The notes beneath the pieces are model-generated. The model had not been told where the DNA came from, searched no databases, and worked only from the letters and a program-made list of their open reading frames with translations. This document shows positions 42,001 to 50,100 of a stretch of 64,000 nucleotides of DNA, in pieces (position 1 is the stretch's first letter; every line of letters starts with the position of its first letter). The translations under genes and the position numbers were made by a program. The stretch is from Ereboglobus luteus (GTDB lineage Bacteria; Verrucomicrobiota; Verrucomicrobiia; Opitutales; Opitutaceae). The stretch covers positions 1,220,501 to 1,284,500 of the forward strand of contig NZ_CP023004.1 in assembly GCF_003096195.1 (NCBI RefSeq), written 5' to 3'.

Positions 42001-43459
42001 CGAAGGCACGCACCTGGTCACAAACAGCACGCTGCGCCTCAACGATCCGCTCAACTACACAATCGCCAGCACCACGCTCGACTCGAACTCCGCGCTCATC
42101 CTCGAGGCAACCGGCTACGCCTTCGGCACCCTCAACATGAACAACGGCGTGCTCGCCTTCGCCAACCTCGCCGACCGCGCCCGCATCGCCACCCTCGGCG
42201 CCTCCACCGGCAACATCGTGATGAACGCCGATCTCTCCGCACTAAGCGAAGGCATCAACAACGCCGCCACCATCGCCAACTACCTCGACATCGCCAACGC
42301 CGGCGCGGGCACGCACAACGTCTTCATCGAGACAAACGGCACGCTGCCCTCCGCGCTCAACGCCTCCATCGAACTGATCGGCGTGGACGCCGCGAGCAGC
42401 GCGACCTTCACCCTCGCGAACAACGCCGCCGGCAAACTTGAGTATGACCTCACTGTCTTCGAACTGGTGCGTGGCGACCTCAGCGACTATACGCCCAATG
42501 CGAACATGTGGTATTTGAGCGACCGCAACCTCAGCCACGCCGCCGACGCGATCATCAACACCGCCTCGACCCTGGCGATCGACTGGAACTACTCGCTCGA
42601 CTCGATCCACCAGCGCCTCGGCGACATCCGCCTCGGCCTCGAGCACGCCTCCCTCGGCAGCGTCTGGATCAAGTCGCGCGGCTACCGCCTCAACGCCACG
42701 AACGAACTCTCCGGCATGTCCTTCCGCCAGTATGGCTGGGGAGTGACCGGCGGCGCGGACAAATCCTTCGGCACCCAAACCGGAGTCAGCCTGCTCGGCG
42801 GCTTCATCGACGCCGGCGGCATCAACCGCGAGTTCGACAACAACGGCAACGGCCACACCACCAACGTCGGCATCGGCGCCTACCTCACACTCATCAAAAA
42901 CAACGGCTGGTTCGCCGACATCACGGCCCGCGCCGACCGCTACTCGAACCGCTTCGAGGCGCGCTCCTACGACGGCACGACGACCAAGGGCCGCTACAAC
43001 AACAACGCCCTCGGCCTCTCGCTCGAAGCCGGCCGCCGCCTGCAGCGCACCGACGGCTGGTGGATCGAGCCGACCGTGCAAATGAGCGTCCTCTGGCTCG
43101 ACGGCGCGAGCTACACAACCGAGGCCAACGCCACGCACCGCGCGATGAAAGTGAAGATCAACGACTCGATGAACACGCAATACCGCGCGCTGTTGCGCTT
43201 CGGCCGCCAGATCAAGGACAGCCGCTGGCACCCCTACGGCAAGCTCGCCGGGGTGGCGGTTGACTCGGATCGCGGCGCGATCAAGGCGCACGGCAAAACC
43301 TTCCGCACCGACTACGACGGCCGCCGCGTTGAGTTTGGCCTTGGCACGAGCTACCGCATCGACACTGCCTCGCAACTCTACATCGACTACGAATACGCCA
43401 AGGCCCAGGCCTACGAACGCCCCTGGTCCATCAATCTCGGCTACCGCAGACTCTGGTAA
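27029..43459 (+). CDS. Giant type V autotransporter, 5476 residues, modular beta-helical passenger
   Basis: An extended Sec signal peptide ends near residue 36 (VLAWLSASMLQGQ). The passenger is made of autotransporter-associated beta-strand repeats (GSGTLTL..NTYTGTT..GTL). It contains five blocks, each opened by a tryptophan-Asn signature (NWGDAANW about 48; WFDPANW about 673; NNNWSTDGNW about 1260; NSQWAMNNW about 2075; WDGGTGTNWNN about 3156). A separate array around 3640-3825 has the form of T5SS/PEP-CTERM-associated repeats (VTVSGNGSQL, GTGLLDIKQGG). The last about 267 residues form the translocator barrel (VWIKSRGYR to LGYRRLW, terminal Trp). It is presumably an outer-membrane displayed adhesin or scaffold; ligand unknown. 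Codons in the later two thirds are strongly G/C-ending. The next gene encodes a second autotransporter with a near-identical barrel. Confidence 0.93.
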   Translation: MNKNPVAIRSCGSIELRLPVLAVGVLAWLSASMLQGQVSGTFAGSGTNWGDAANWAGAKMPGSTAGDTALFNAASNSSLANKTISLGSARTIGTLNVIGPNSVDLARSLTIGSAASPSLIFDNGASSAVINLSGGLNLKFGADIIANSNLVINNNSAVLGKISILGALNAGSKSITFYNDTSSADITVSGALAAGSIIKNGEGKLIFNSASPASITGPIALNNGAIVIGGDNVLGSGVFTLGANGNEKMISLSGSISRTLSNSLDISASDLVVSREDIHTAEGLSTLTFDPATASLTSIGAGARTITVNAFTGLAFGANQSFSGGTLVKEGSGVLTLGGANSTFSVLDVRAGTVVGYIGGTPVNIGGGSGLFGSGTIRVDGGNTVLEVRGASASDTLNIINGAHISLTDEATFRLTNATLGLMGGVIDLGSSGIFDYQGSVILGSTSILGAPAAGFDFAGNVAFDATHTGIADNASYRINLAGTGTQVISRTAGGAVTVSGTLVKNGSGEVVLDSSITSFNTTNDFQLANGMLTLTQAGQLASTATLAFSGSSASLNIGGHNQVLGGVKVGSGAAALIYMGGAADTATSLNLGALSFGNTTSVLRIRDYTDGTLLAGAHDIVTASNGASLTSELGQIWFYGYNKGASWNGSELTPGSGLLDSNWVGAASGNLRWFDPANWELNDEYAIPNSPGATARIISANIPGGFPSYTTINLDGNTVTLGHIYYNGIPRSRITNGTIVFDTGVSGSNATYYTNSTQDMFSTTSSALKVILKSNLEFTGPNTVFIYSPITGTGGIILKNGNLRFYAASSNGSFSGGIDIYNSRSIGIEGANSTGYTTYSGLGSGTVTIHGTGGIYGMAVDGVHRNMVLINNPIAFDLVSGSATLNAYAIYLNGTSNIALSAGERVYINATDSTTSTSYASSNSVILGSNFSFTGAGGVTFSGTSHKRIYSGNNTFTGGLTLANGTLWVDAGSNNIVIGEVSPGNNYIGAGNVTLTGGSLWMSTSGSMLINGGTLNIARGTFGYAPAGGMWLNAGIITGTGTLRSDRDMIFNGGTLSPDVSLTFLGGVTSSVRATNNDIHAGVIKVNNVSKGESGTKILDASIKSLEATGRVSANMGSLVVSASNQLISPILSLNGGMLALADNVTNNTINALYLGSAGGMLSLGTDSGLEFLTTGTGANWSTTATLLLQNSNGVWTFNGNGSYVRFSNSSVQTYLTGTLLENIAFTGFENGARIESDGTYWYLIPDGDATNEWSGTGGNNNWSTDGNWLGDAPNATGASASFRNLDENISGKTILVDGEQTIGTLNVQASVTATIGGSGTLVFSNTGNANATITAAGNSKHFTATWRLNSNTDLRVTYPTYQSTVRLANSITGDGDLRIVGSGYSINAAGNNSAWTGNLIWDDTVRIRLDSGNQNVLTGSGTFFIGDAGSAKTYTIEAVGGARTLNLAGGWVLNGHLATGLQPNTSTYYNLTINGAGYLSTGQHTIISNWNASGTNPLLTFNGVISGPGGITTSGIGRLVFNASNTYTGDFVWDSGLAVTLGADDALGRGTFRINSSYDPKPIQYWSVTPAAGVKLSNPLVVSAGNHQIYLTGNPLWFDANSGDLGVSSTFTGTLGIRGGTIIFGKDHVIEGTGGFDNQGTGVASYQYWLGGENTFSGNFITNINTTSYTVIGASSTQDGGGVVTKGPIGTGALILNAQGLAVYSDTDLVTTQTLGNTILINTAYGLSYYGGRTIAALGTNHADTLVLSANTLGMRNGAETIFNITSGTLVVASKILDGSGTPYLLAKTGASVLELANTDNEISAGIDARAGTVLIRAASDNEQVGTGASAFGTGRLRTSTVTNTGNAGAFEVVAVDSGTVTLNGTDRIILNNNGQFRVTGNNATTVLASGAALTSTGAAGQEGSLVAGLFQTTNGTLGVKLNTVNWTLGAGTVTLARSNLLAGAQDIYFTDNSRLNINKTAQTINGAIHVSGSAIIDVSGGSAHNPVSILTGNISVNATDSLLTFLGWDADPITGLGSTLIRSSLVEGAVINGVKLGSNAATSVVVQRNDNGIRVLLPFDQIFVWNGTAGNSQWAMNNWMKQDGLHLPDAQPNAKGAYVTFNTELANLNGATITLPSSRYLNNLVFAGGSNTPYAIGGLGGASLVFQGLTADASGFIVQTGVSDVTINAGIQLEYDTTAGKGKNLSIEQNGAGWLIFNSKIEGPDSIVTVSGTGAGAVVFNAANMFSKGFVVESGEVHIGADRLNTGDGGPLGVGAIMVVGGTLRATDGAGNDANRTLINDIVFAGDLTVAGTGALSITGAGTIVADATVTVTEASGTFVLGSEGETLSGTNNLFFEGEGQTVVVSELDLGVVNVSGSLTELDGVISGTTKIIKTGTGTLLLLAENTHSGGVVMQGGITGINNNSALGTGTAMLGSGTLRLDANNLSLANNFSLDSTGEVNTQTHTGTLTGVISGAGNIAKAGTGVLTLTNAANTHSGTMLVQAGTLALVANNAAGASTIHVDSAARVDLSYTGSLANAVSGAGVLEINGDILVNGGAASNAFTGTWAVNDTMRITGSDALGTNSKIALPGLLQTTGTADITLNNALTGSGTVQFNGSGTHAFGSSVGSAFTGLVDAREGVFTWDTDASTALVNNATLKATGGRVDIAGGAQNAGTLVANGGTFAFTGTANVTDFAITADSAVHFDQDKLSAKSLLQQDDATTEILVVSANTWTGTIDDLRLVNNSGATLGASSTLAATSGTDALAIYSNTLATSDNKTLTLAYRLTELQLQAGKTLDLNGDTTTPDTGDELNALISGVGSLQISANNAITIKTAATHTGMTTTATGTLKAGAADLLATSAVLVNNAVFDANNLNQTLQNLQGSGTLLYGSGTLTLQSGSYAGLLDGTSLLDKTTDGTLTLSGSNTHSGTTRVSAGILRATNAGALGASALNIAAPATAELSAITGTLANTLAGSGTLRVVDNTSVSLTGNASAWSGVTNADSGRLYVNTTLGDSAARLNVYASATLSGTGNIYGHTVINGGVLAPGNSPGKLFFTGTLQLSNATFEYDLSNITNPGHIDQGALNINDRTDVTGDVILTGMSTINVLVALTPLAKGEYDLVYYTGTLIGDASNLKFGAMNGIAPTGTDAAKYLVSTGEDHYIKLLYDFGYFTYWDGGTGTNWNNNKVDGGSGTWYAPAGSMTYTAWSGSGGSPNGEWLDAGFAIFKGDAGTVTVDNSTGSGTIAFSGAQFKTDGYLLTGGTLTTGGTDAVVLNIDSAVSATIATTITGTHNVEKDGAGTLVLAGTNTYTGTTSIIGGALVTTNEHALGANAVNLAANATLRVASGSMTFATAITGGGLLEVDLASATDAFAFAATTGTAFTGTASFNNSAYLLNNNTLANATAKLNAGNTTTVATGTQHIGNLTASGGALGFTYATGTQADGIIRTGAFDAISGTVTVSNTNPSTGTTGLFASTLLQQDEGLSVRLLNATTVSNTNLTLAGGATTTADIRDGVVTTATATYTQALNYTGGLAVDYALTQLDLVASRTTTLSGDTTDTAAAELHAQITGAGNLAINATNAITLNNAANTYTGKTIVNTGTLVLGVDNALGNTSELTIASGAVVDTNGRAQTIRNTNPNTSIINGWLNIHDGSVIKYSGTGGTDNILLSIGHQSGASGTVTVSGNGSQLSLNESPSYIVNQFVIGNSGTGLLDIKQGGLVNISGANSSIIAGYTAGGVGTINVSGNGSELNTDNQMLLGFGANSAGHLNISDGAQMTTSSFLYIGKHATGTGAVMVTGPGSRLNAQGKTISVGDKGTGTLTIENSALVEAGTLRIGAAATANGTLNLDDGVLSLGSSLIKSSTATGTAFIDSGTLRASGAALTISGFAGDEFYIKNGGAWFDTNGARITGSSAIAGTGALNKVNTGTLTLSASNSYAGGTEINEGTLIMGNENALGSGTANIVADAELRISISNTVTLANALKGSGLLNINLNDADRTFDFGATGAAATGASFTGTVRLANATLNLGTDAAHTNNALALASSMLELRSGAILATNSETRHLGGLDMGAGSVTQIDMTAIVPTQVLQTGTLAVDSGAKIAFNGYTGTTPVISSTNPVNFLDQDGLTAHATLLIATDNLLTDNIHVAITQEDGVTPITFGQQIDYGAAIATYNYTALTGTQAQAHSGTVSGTAGLYYDYLLTTLDIKSGTTLVLDSTAATDKTLSALITGSGNLELVAGSGHIILSHSNSYTGTTTITSGTTILDATDALGQTAHLTVTDSAALDLGGHKQTITNGAQIDGGLYNSHTHAAITGSLGLGGLVSITSTNAGFAANVGVTGTTTINNTQALGNSGTANVTGELVLDSATGTLAKQVAGTGTVSLIASSSVALTGTNTLSGEWNIAQDTALRASSTANLGLADILLDGLLSFENAADETLANNLSGSGTFAKENTGNLTISHSNAFAGATQIDSGTLTLADLGGVGTSTVANNAILDLAGTGTFANTISGTGVNLVSGSVSLRGTNTAFTGTLRVTGTADITDNDQVGGATAHTVIASNAKLATTATSFIHDLTGDGILAINSVSGTFDFMATTGSAFAGTVTLDATALTLNTNHNTEALASATLQLNTGGILHSNGETRRIHGLTLNGGALWLPMNGVDPVEVLNVGTLSIADLGSTVVFENYTGGTTAIIDSTVQKNWLDQDNLTDNATLLVAADTLAEAAPRQIAIYKADGTALSNGQTIEHDEVYAIYNYTAQTTGSASAHTSGSLAPGLYYDYVLTELNVKQDKTLQLTDAGATDDTLSAAITGDGSVTFTTGSAMTLTGSNTYTGTSTLISGTVVAGVDNALGSTKLILVEIPATFDLNGKAQTIAEGGRIDGHLAGTGTLTLASGTLAINSANADYSAQTNIGAPATVHATDAGALGTSHVQLDGVLKVDATGTMQNTLAGSGQFHASSGDITLVNSSASFHGTGTVTSGRLTATEIDALGDAPIGVAAGAGFEQLNVTGTLQNALSGEGTHLVTNSTLRLNDPLNYTIASTTLDSNSALILEATGYAFGTLNMNNGVLAFANLADRARIATLGASTGNIVMNADLSALSEGINNAATIANYLDIANAGAGTHNVFIETNGTLPSALNASIELIGVDAASSATFTLANNAAGKLEYDLTVFELVRGDLSDYTPNANMWYLSDRNLSHAADAIINTASTLAIDWNYSLDSIHQRLGDIRLGLEHASLGSVWIKSRGYRLNATNELSGMSFRQYGWGVTGGADKSFGTQTGVSLLGGFIDAGGINREFDNNGNGHTTNVGIGAYLTLIKNNGWFADITARADRYSNRFEARSYDGTTTKGRYNNNALGLSLEAGRRLQRTDGWWIEPTVQMSVLWLDGASYTTEANATHRAMKVKINDSMNTQYRALLRFGRQIKDSRWHPYGKLAGVAVDSDRGAIKAHGKTFRTDYDGRRVEFGLGTSYRIDTASQLYIDYEYAKAQAYERPWSINLGYRRLW
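37960..38500 (+). repeat. Array of T5SS/PEP-CTERM-associated-type repeats inside the first autotransporter
   Basis: Four or so imperfect units of about 45 residues with the pattern G-x-V-x-VSGNGS-x-L followed by IGNSGTG-L-x-I-x-x-GG (for example VTVSGNGSQL, INVSGNGSEL, VMVTGPGSRL; LLDIKQGG, HLNISDGA, TLTIENSA). They differ from the surrounding beta-strand repeats and look like an inserted module. Confidence 0.65.
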
Positions 43460-43466
43460 GCAAAAT

Positions 43467-43551
43467 CCCGGGATCGCAGGGCATCCTGCCCGCAGGATGC
43501 ACGCGCCGCGCAAACCGCAAAACCTGCGGGCAAGATGCCCGCGTTCCCGGG
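43467..43551. repeat. Long imperfect inverted repeat after the first autotransporter
   Basis: The left arm begins CCCGGGATCGCAGGGCATCC (43467) and the right arm ends at 43551. The reverse complement of the right arm begins CCCGGGAACGCGGGCATCTT, so about 30 bp pair with a few mismatches around a loop of roughly 20 nt. Smaller palindromes (GGGCA-TCC-TGCCC) are nested in each arm. It lies 8 bp after the stop codon and probably ends the transcript or is a dispersed palindromic element; no T tract follows. Confidence 0.7.
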
Positions 43552-44156
43552 CGCGGTGTGATTGAGAAATCACGGGGGGCATTTCGCTATGCTATTGCAT
43601 TAACAATCAAGCATTAGGCATATATTTGAAACATTTGGTCAGCCCACGTGGAGCGCTATTATGTGTCGGTTTTTTGTTTTATTTCATCCTATTTTTTCAA
43701 CAAAACAGTAGTCGTTGTTCCTGAAATTGATACGATTTGTTCCAAAATTTTTAATAACATAACTATATTAACGGCAATATATTACATACCCTGCTGTTTA
43801 TTGATCGATGGTTGATGGAAAATTATTTTTACTGCGATATTTGTGCTTAAATTGATGAAATTTTAAGTTGAAATAGATTTACAGTTTTGTCGTAGTTTTT
43901 ACTCAAAATTATAAAAGCATGATGATTTCTTGTAAGGGAGGGTTTTCTTGGAAGATTGGGCAAATTGCCAAATCTGTCCGCAATAAGGACGATTTGTCTC
44001 GTTTGGTTTGTTTGCCCGCATGCGAAAAATAAGCATTTTTTTGTGATTAACTAATTCTAGTGACGCTATTTGTCACATTTAGATCGTAAAAATACGGTCA
44101 TTTTCAACCGCAGTCAAAACCTGGCCGTAAACTGAAACAGGCCATCAATTTATATT
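43552..44156. promoter_or_regulatory. AT-rich spacer upstream of the second autotransporter
   Basis: No gene is visible. From about 43600 onward the sequence is very AT-rich, with many T/A runs, up to the ATG at 44157. No canonical Shine-Dalgarno sequence precedes the start. Its length and composition parallel the leader at 26600-27028, so it probably holds an independent promoter for the second gene. Confidence 0.45.
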
Positions 44157-47100
44157 ATGATACACATAAGTCCATTGCGCAGGATCCTCGATAAATCGTC
44201 CATTCTGACCAAACATCGCCGCATGCTGATACTGGTGGCGGCGTTTGGCTGTGCTTCCGTCAATGCGCAGCCCAGCAGCTACGATGTCGACAACTCCACG
44301 ATTCCAATCACGGGCAATGTCACCGGGGATCTTACCCAAAAGGATGCGGTAAAAGTCACGGGAAGTGGCAACACCATCAATGTTGGCTCGGTGAATCTAA
44401 CCGGAAAGGGCCACCAAAATTGGAGTGAGAACCTATATGAGGGCGGCAATGGCCTTGCGATCAAGGGCGATGGCAATAACCTGACCAACAACGGCTCGAT
44501 TGGGGGTGGCAGTGTGGTGCAAAGCAATCCCGGTAATTATGGCGGGCATGGCGTCCTTGTTGAAGGTGACGGCGCAACCATAACCAACGAGACCTCCTCG
44601 ATCATCATAGGCGGCACGGCCCAGTGGGCGCAAAACACGCCCGGCTCCACGGGCGGTGATGCCATCAAGATACAGGGGAGCGCAGGCAACGGCAGCGTTG
44701 TCATCTCCAACGGAACCAATGCCCTGGTCCAGGGCGGCAAGGCGTTTGATTCCGCTGCGGATGGGCGTGGCGGAGCCGGCATTAATATTTATCAGGCAGA
44801 CGCCGTTACCATTGACAATGAAATGGGTGGCGTAATCGCGGGCGGCGAGACGCACGGAATCGGCAGAGGAAGCGCGTTTGGCGGAGCCGGCGTTCATATT
44901 GATCAGGGAGGCGTCGTAACCATTAACAATAAAACAGGTGCCGTAATCCGGGGCGGAGCCGCTCACAATAACTCAGCCGCCCATACTTCCACTTCCGGGG
45001 ATGGCATGCACATCGTGGCGAACAGGGTCACGATAACCAACGAGGCGGGCGCTCTTGTTCAGGGCGGCACCACGCAACATTCCGGATCCTTCGGATATGG
45101 CGGGCGCGGCATGCACATAGAAAGCAATGACACAACCGTGTCCAATTCGGGCACCATTGCCGGCGGACTTGCCGGCAACACCAAAAATGCCGCGGGAGGG
45201 GATGCCCTGTATATATTGGGAAATGATGCGATTCTGGATAATTCCGGAGTGATCATGGGCGGGGGCGCGACATTCCCACTAGTCGGCACCTCCGAGACAG
45301 GCGCCGGCGGGAGTGCGGTCATCATTGAGGGAGATTCATTCAAGAGCATATCCAATACGGGGACCATTGCCGGAGGAAACGGCATTATCTCAAATGCGCG
45401 ATATTCCAACACGGGCGGACATGGTTTGATGATAACGGCAACCGCGCAAGCGGCCAACCCGGGAAGCATAACGAACTCCGGGCTCATAGCCGGGGGAACT
45501 TCCCAAAACGGGACTTATGGCAGCGGCGGTCACGGCGTTTACATGAATGGGAGCATCACCAATTTCGAAAATAGCGACACCGGCCGCATCACCGCGGGCT
45601 CGGCCAGCGCGACGGGCACCAGCATGGGTGGAAGCGGCGTGATTATTAATGGCGCGTCGTATGGGAAAATAATAAACGACGGTATAATTACCGGTGGCGC
45701 GGCGAACAACGGAACGAACAGGCAGGCAGGGCATGGTCTCTCGATCACGGCAACGAACCAGGCGATCGGTGTTGGCGTTATAAAAAACTCGGGCACGATC
45801 ACAGCCGGGAGCAGCGCAAGCGGCGTCATCGGCACTGGCGGACATGGTGTTCATCTGGACGGAAATCTCGCGAGCTTCGAAAACGAACTCGGTGGCCGCA
45901 TCACCGCGGGTTCGGCCAGCGCATCGGGCACGAGCACCGCCGGAAGCGGTGTGACGATCACCACGGATTCCTTCGATGCGATCACCAACGCCGGATACAT
46001 CTCGGGCGGAAATGCCTACAGCAGCGGCTCGGGAACCGCGCAGGCAGGCCATGGCATTGCCGTGACGGCAACCAGTCAGCTAACAGCTTCCGGAAGCGTG
46101 AAGAACTCGGGCACGATCATTGCGGGAAATAATTCCGGTGGGGCGTTTGGCGCCGGCGGCCATGGTGTCTCGATTGAAGGAAACCTTGAATATTTTGAAA
46201 ACACGGCGGGCGCGCAAATCACCGCGGGCTCGGCCAGCGCGACGGGCACCAGCATGGGTGGAAGCGGCGTGATTATTAATGGCGCGTCGTATGGGAAAAT
46301 AATAAACGACGGTATAATTACCGGTGGCGCGGCGAACAACGGAACGAACAGGCAGGCAGGGCATGGTCTCTCGATCACGGCAACGAACCAGGCGATCGGT
46401 GTTGGCGTTATAAAAAACTCGGGCACGATCACAGCCGGGAGCAGCGCAAGCGGCGTCATCGGCACTGGCGGACATGGTGTTCATCTGGACGGAAATCTCG
46501 CGAGCTTCGAAAACGAACTCGGTGGCCGCATCACCGCGGGTTCGGCCAGCGCATCGGGCACGAGCACCGCCGGAAGCGGTGTGACGATCACCACGGATTC
46601 CTTCGATGCGATCACCAACGCCGGATACATCTCGGGCGGAAATGCCTACAGCAGCGGCTCGGGAACCGCGCAGGCAGGCCATGGCATTGCCGTGACGGCA
46701 ACCAGTCAGCTAACGGCTTCCGGAAGCGTGAAGAACTCGGGCACGATCATTGCGGGAAATAATTCCGGCGGGGCGTTTGGCGCCGGCGGCCACGGTGTCT
46801 CGATTGAAGGAAACCTTGAATATTTTGAAAACACGGCGGGCGCGCAAATCACCGCTGGAGCGGCCAGCGCGTCAGGCACGAGCACCGGCGGCAGCGGCGT
46901 GACGATCACCACGGACTCCTTCGATGCAATCACCAACGCCGGATACATCTCGGGCGGAAATGCCAACAGCAGCGGCTCGGGAACCGCGCAGGCAGGCCAC
47001 GGCATTGCCGTGACCGCGACCAGTCAACTAACGACTTCCGGAAGCGTGAAGAACTCGGGCACGATCATTGCGGGAAATAATTCCGGCGGGGCGTTTGGCG

Positions 47101-50100
47101 CCGGCGGCCATGGTGTCTCGATTGAAGGAAGCCTTGAATATTTTGAAAACACGACGGGCGCGCAAATCACCGCTGGCGCGGCCAGCGCATCAGGCACCAG
47201 CATGGGCGGAAGCGGCGTGATCATTGATGGCGCATCGTATCGCGAAATAATAAATGCCGGCATGATTACCGGTGGCGCGGCGAACAACGGAACGAACAGG
47301 CAGGCAGGGCATGGTCTCTCGATCACGGCGACGAATCAGGCGGCCGGTGTTGGCGTTATAAAAAATTCAGGCACGATCACAGCCGGGAGCAGCGCAGGCG
47401 GCGTCATCGGCACTGGCGGACATGGTGTTTATCTGGACGGGAATTTCGCGAGCTTCGAAAATGAACTCGGCGGGCGCATCACCGCGGGTTCGTCCAGCGC
47501 ATCGGGCACGAGCACCGCCGGAAGCGGCTTATACATCGATGCCGATTCATACGGCGCAATAATAAATGCCGGAATAATAAGCGGCGGAGTCGCGACCAAC
47601 GGCACTCTCAGGCAGGGAGGCCACGGAGTCACGATGACCGGGGCCGGCATGGCTGTTGCTACGGGAACCGTGAAAAATTCCGGGGCGATTTCCGGAGGTT
47701 CCATCTCGGGTGGCATGGAAAATATCGGCGGCGACGGGATCAATGTGACAGGAAACCTCGCCCGTTTTGATAACGAAAGCGGTGCCCGGATTGTCGGAGG
47801 CTCAGTCGGCGGTTCGGGGACAAGCACCGCCGGAAGCGGCGTGTCCATTGCCGGGAACATTTTCGGCGAGGTGCTCAACGCCGGCCTCATTGCCGGTGGC
47901 ACTATAAACGGCGGCAATAATTCCATCGTGCTCAGACAGAGCGGAAACGGGCTGTCGCTGATCGCGACCGATCGGTCTGTCATTTCCGGCACCGTAAAGA
48001 ACAGCGGCACAATTGCCGCGGGTAATATTTTTGGAGACCCATGGAACACGCGGTTCGGAATCGGAGGCCATGGTGTTTATGTGGACGGAAATCTTGCGCG
48101 TTTTGAAAATGACAGCACCGGATTGATCACAGGCGGCTCGTCCGCGACAACGACGGCGGGCAGTGGCGTGCTGATCGTCAGCAGCTCTTTTGGTGAAATG
48201 CTCAATAAAGGCGATATCATCGGCGGCAATATTGCAAACGGCGGACAGGCCGGCCACGGTGTTCATATTCAGGGGGATGACGCAACCGTGACAAACATGA
48301 CTGATGCAAACATATCCGGCGGCGACGCGATGTGGGTTAGCAGCACGGGCGGCCATGGTATTTTTATAGAGGGAAACAATGTCACGGTTTCCAATACTGG
48401 AGGTCGCATCGCCGGCGGCGCGGCGCACGACGCCGATCCCATTGCCCGCGGAGGGCATGGCCTGAGCATTGCCGGGGCCGACGCGACGGTGAATAATACG
48501 GGGGATATCACGGGCGGCGCCGCGTATAGCGCCCCGGAATCCGCGGCCGGGCATGGATTGCATATTTCGGGCACTGGAGCCATCGTGAATAACAAGGGAA
48601 ATATCACAGGAGGCATCGCCCGCGGAACGGCTGACGCCGAGGCGGGACACGGTCTGGCTATTGAAGGCGCGCTGACATCGCTGAACAACACGGGCCTCAT
48701 TATTGGAGGAACCACGATGGATGCCGATAATGGAACAAGCGGCCACGGCCTGCACCTGGAAGCCTCGGCCCCGGATACCACTGAAAAAATAATAACCAAC
48801 ACAGGCACGATTACAGGCGGCCATGCGTTGAGGCTCACATCCGCATTCAGCGGCCACGGCATATACTTGGGCGGCGATTATTATTCGATTATTAACAAGG
48901 ATGGCGGCCTGATTGAGGGCGGCACGGCAATCGAAGCCCGGACAACCGAAAGCGGCCACGGCATCCATGTTTTAAACAATAATATAGTTATTACAAACAC
49001 CGGCAATGCCCGCGTCATCGGCGGCGAGGCAGGCTGTTCGGGCGGCGGTTTTGCCAGCACGGCGGGCCATGCCATTAATATAATCGGCGATGCCGTCGCG
49101 GTCAAAAATTCGGCGGGAGCCTCGATCTCCGGCGGATTCGCCGGAGGGGGTGAGGATCATGCCGAAAATAACGCGGGAGCCGGCATTCAAGTGCTCGGTG
49201 ACAACGCCAATATAATAAATGAGCACGGAGCCGTAATAATGGGCGGCAACGCGGATTCCTACATAAAGAATGTCTTCACAAATGAATGGTATGTCACGAC
49301 AAACAACGCCGGCGCGGGTATTCATATTGGCAAGGACAGCGCCGTCATCGAAAACAAGGAAAGCGCCCTTATTTCCGGCGGAACCGCAACAGGACTGTAT
49401 AAAAGCGGCACGGCCATCGCACTTGCCATAAACCAAGGCGGACACGGGGTTGATATTGATTTCCAAGCTTCCGGCACGGTTGACGCGGGAATGTTTGTCA
49501 ATGGCGGCACCGTAAAAGGCGGCGACTCCCTGTGGGCGGCGCAAGGCATCGCGGGCAGCGGCATTAATATAAACGGATACGTAAAGGTTTTCGATACCGG
49601 TTCGGGTGCGGTGCATGGCGGCAATGCCGTCGGTGTCATCAATGATTTGGGCGCAAGCGCGTCCGCCATCGGCGGCCACGCATTATATATAAACGACGCC
49701 TCAACCTCGGCCTCCGAGGTGAAAAGCACGCATCTGCTCGCCGGCGGCGACGCGACGGGAGCGCAAACAAACGAAGGCGGCGACGGCGTGCGGATCGACG
49801 GCGCAAACTACAATATAACAAACTCCGGCACGATCCTCGGCGGCGCGGCCACGGGAGGCACTGCGCACACCGACGGCTACGGCATCAATATTAACGCCGC
49901 CACCGACTCCGCCCAAATCACAAACACCGGCGAAGTCTCCGGCGAATCGGGCATCCGCATAACAAACGCCACAAGCGGCACAATATACAACACCGGCACG
50001 ATCACGGCGACCGGCACGGCCAACCGCGCGATCGAACTGGCCTCCGCAAACATCATCTCGAAGTTCGACACCGGCAGCGTGCTCAACGGCGACGTCCACA

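Noticed and set aside
45584-47480. CRISPR-like array
   Set aside because: The direct repeats are about 315 bp coding units in frame, without short repeats and unique spacers.
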